From the NCBI GenBank assembly GCA_031262265.1, contig JAISIB010000174.1, positions 1 through 6,253 on the forward strand: DNA of 6,253 bases. Reading direction: 5' to 3'. The notes beneath the pieces were generated by a model. The model was not told where the DNA came from and searched no databases. It was given only the letters and a program-made list of their open reading frames with translations. The translations under genes were made by a program, and so were the position numbers. Positions 5,830-6,253 of the stretch are shown here, piece by piece. Numbering within the stretch: position 1 is the first letter of the stretch; every line of letters starts with the position of its first letter. This DNA comes from Prevotellaceae bacterium (GTDB lineage Bacteria; Bacteroidota; Bacteroidia; Bacteroidales; Bacteroidaceae).

Positions 5830-6253
5830 TTATTCGTCGTTGGAGCGTATTGTCATCAGGAGTAGCGGCTCGTTGGTCGTGACAAAGTCTATGCCGGCTT
5901 GTAGAAAGTGTCGCATATCAGGCTCCGCGTTGACTGTCCAAACATTGGTGGTGAGTCCTAATTTACGCGCTTCGGATATCCATTCGGGATGCTTTCGTAG
6001 TACGGAAGCGTTATAGTCTATGCCCGTCCAGCCCTTCGCTTTTACGTCTGCCGGCGATAGATCTCCGTTCAAGTAAGCCACTTGTGCCTGCGGGCAAAGC
6101 GTGTGGAGCTGCTCACAAATATATGCGCTGAACGAAATATACTCCGTAAACGGCTCTACATCGTTTGCTTTTACCAGTCGTACGGCTTCTTTCACCGCGG
6201 CGGCCTCTCGTGCCGGATTGCTGTGGGGTTTTATTTCTAAAATCAAACGAGTA
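5830..6253 (-). CDS. Glycerophosphodiester phosphodiesterase family protein, C-terminal part
   Basis: The last 140 residues of a protein whose start lies beyond the right edge. The frame is open to 6253, reading T-R-L-I-L-E-I-K from the edge, so an apparent TTG start at 6246 is an artefact of truncation. The EIK motif carries the conserved metal-binding Glu of the GDPD TIM barrel. Later family-like segments are ISFSAYICEQL, the strand AQVAYL, TNVWTVN (conserved W-T-V-N) and FVTTNEP near the C-terminus, close to the usual ITDxP. Such enzymes hydrolyse glycerophosphodiesters to glycerol 3-phosphate and an alcohol; members with a signal peptide act in the periplasm, which cannot be judged here. 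The catalytic HRG and first metal ligands should be outside the window. Stop TAA at 5832-5830; 78 bases separate it from the outer-membrane protein gene, with no obvious terminator. Confidence 0.88.
   Translation of the reverse strand, partial: TRLILEIKPHSNPAREAAAVKEAVRLVKANDVEPFTEYISFSAYICEQLHTLCPQAQVAYLNGDLSPADVKAKGWTGIDYNASVLRKHPEWISEARKLGLTTNVWTVNAEPDMRHFLQAGIDFVTTNEPLLLMTIRSNDE

Noticed and set aside
6229..6246. TTG at 6246 as the start of a small 138-residue protein
   Set aside because: The frame stays open to the window edge with Thr-Arg before it, and the EIK motif normally lies inside a longer phosphodiesterase, so this is a truncated gene rather than a short one.

Overview
The window looks like ordinary core chromosome from the phylum Bacteroidota, probably order Bacteroidales (Bacteroides/Parabacteroides/Tannerella/Porphyromonas-like; I cannot fix the genus). 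Three things point there. The S20, RecO, PriA and peptide-transporter proteins have a Bacteroidales flavour. The promoters match the Bacteroidota form TTTG-N(18-20)-TAnnTTTG rather than the TTGACA/TATAAT type. Start codons lack clear Shine-Dalgarno sequences.

Layout, left to right. Positions 1-135 hold no gene: there is a minus-strand promoter pointing out of the window and a terminator for rpsT. rpsT (ribosomal protein S20) and tRNA-Glu(UUC) then lie on the minus strand, apparently transcribed together from one good promoter upstream of the tRNA. recO (recombination mediator) diverges from them on the plus strand, from a promoter so close to the ATG that its mRNA is predicted to be leaderless. 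recO converges on a POT-family peptide transporter gene (minus), which ends in a textbook intrinsic terminator. Still on the minus strand follow priA (primosomal helicase), a small outer-membrane beta-barrel gene 16 bases upstream of priA, and the C-terminal part of a glycerophosphodiester phosphodiesterase gene that runs off the right edge.

Functionally this is housekeeping: translation (S20, tRNA-Glu), recombination and fork restart (RecO, PriA), and envelope or nutrient functions (peptide uptake, outer-membrane barrel, phosphodiester hydrolysis). The two DNA-repair genes are not in one operon. Nothing suggests a mobile element, CRISPR array, toxin-antitoxin pair, prophage or defence system, and I do not see a new multi-gene system. 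The points most worth a second look are a PriA that seems to lack its winged-helix domain, the predicted leaderless recO transcript, and the pairing of an outer-membrane protein gene with priA.
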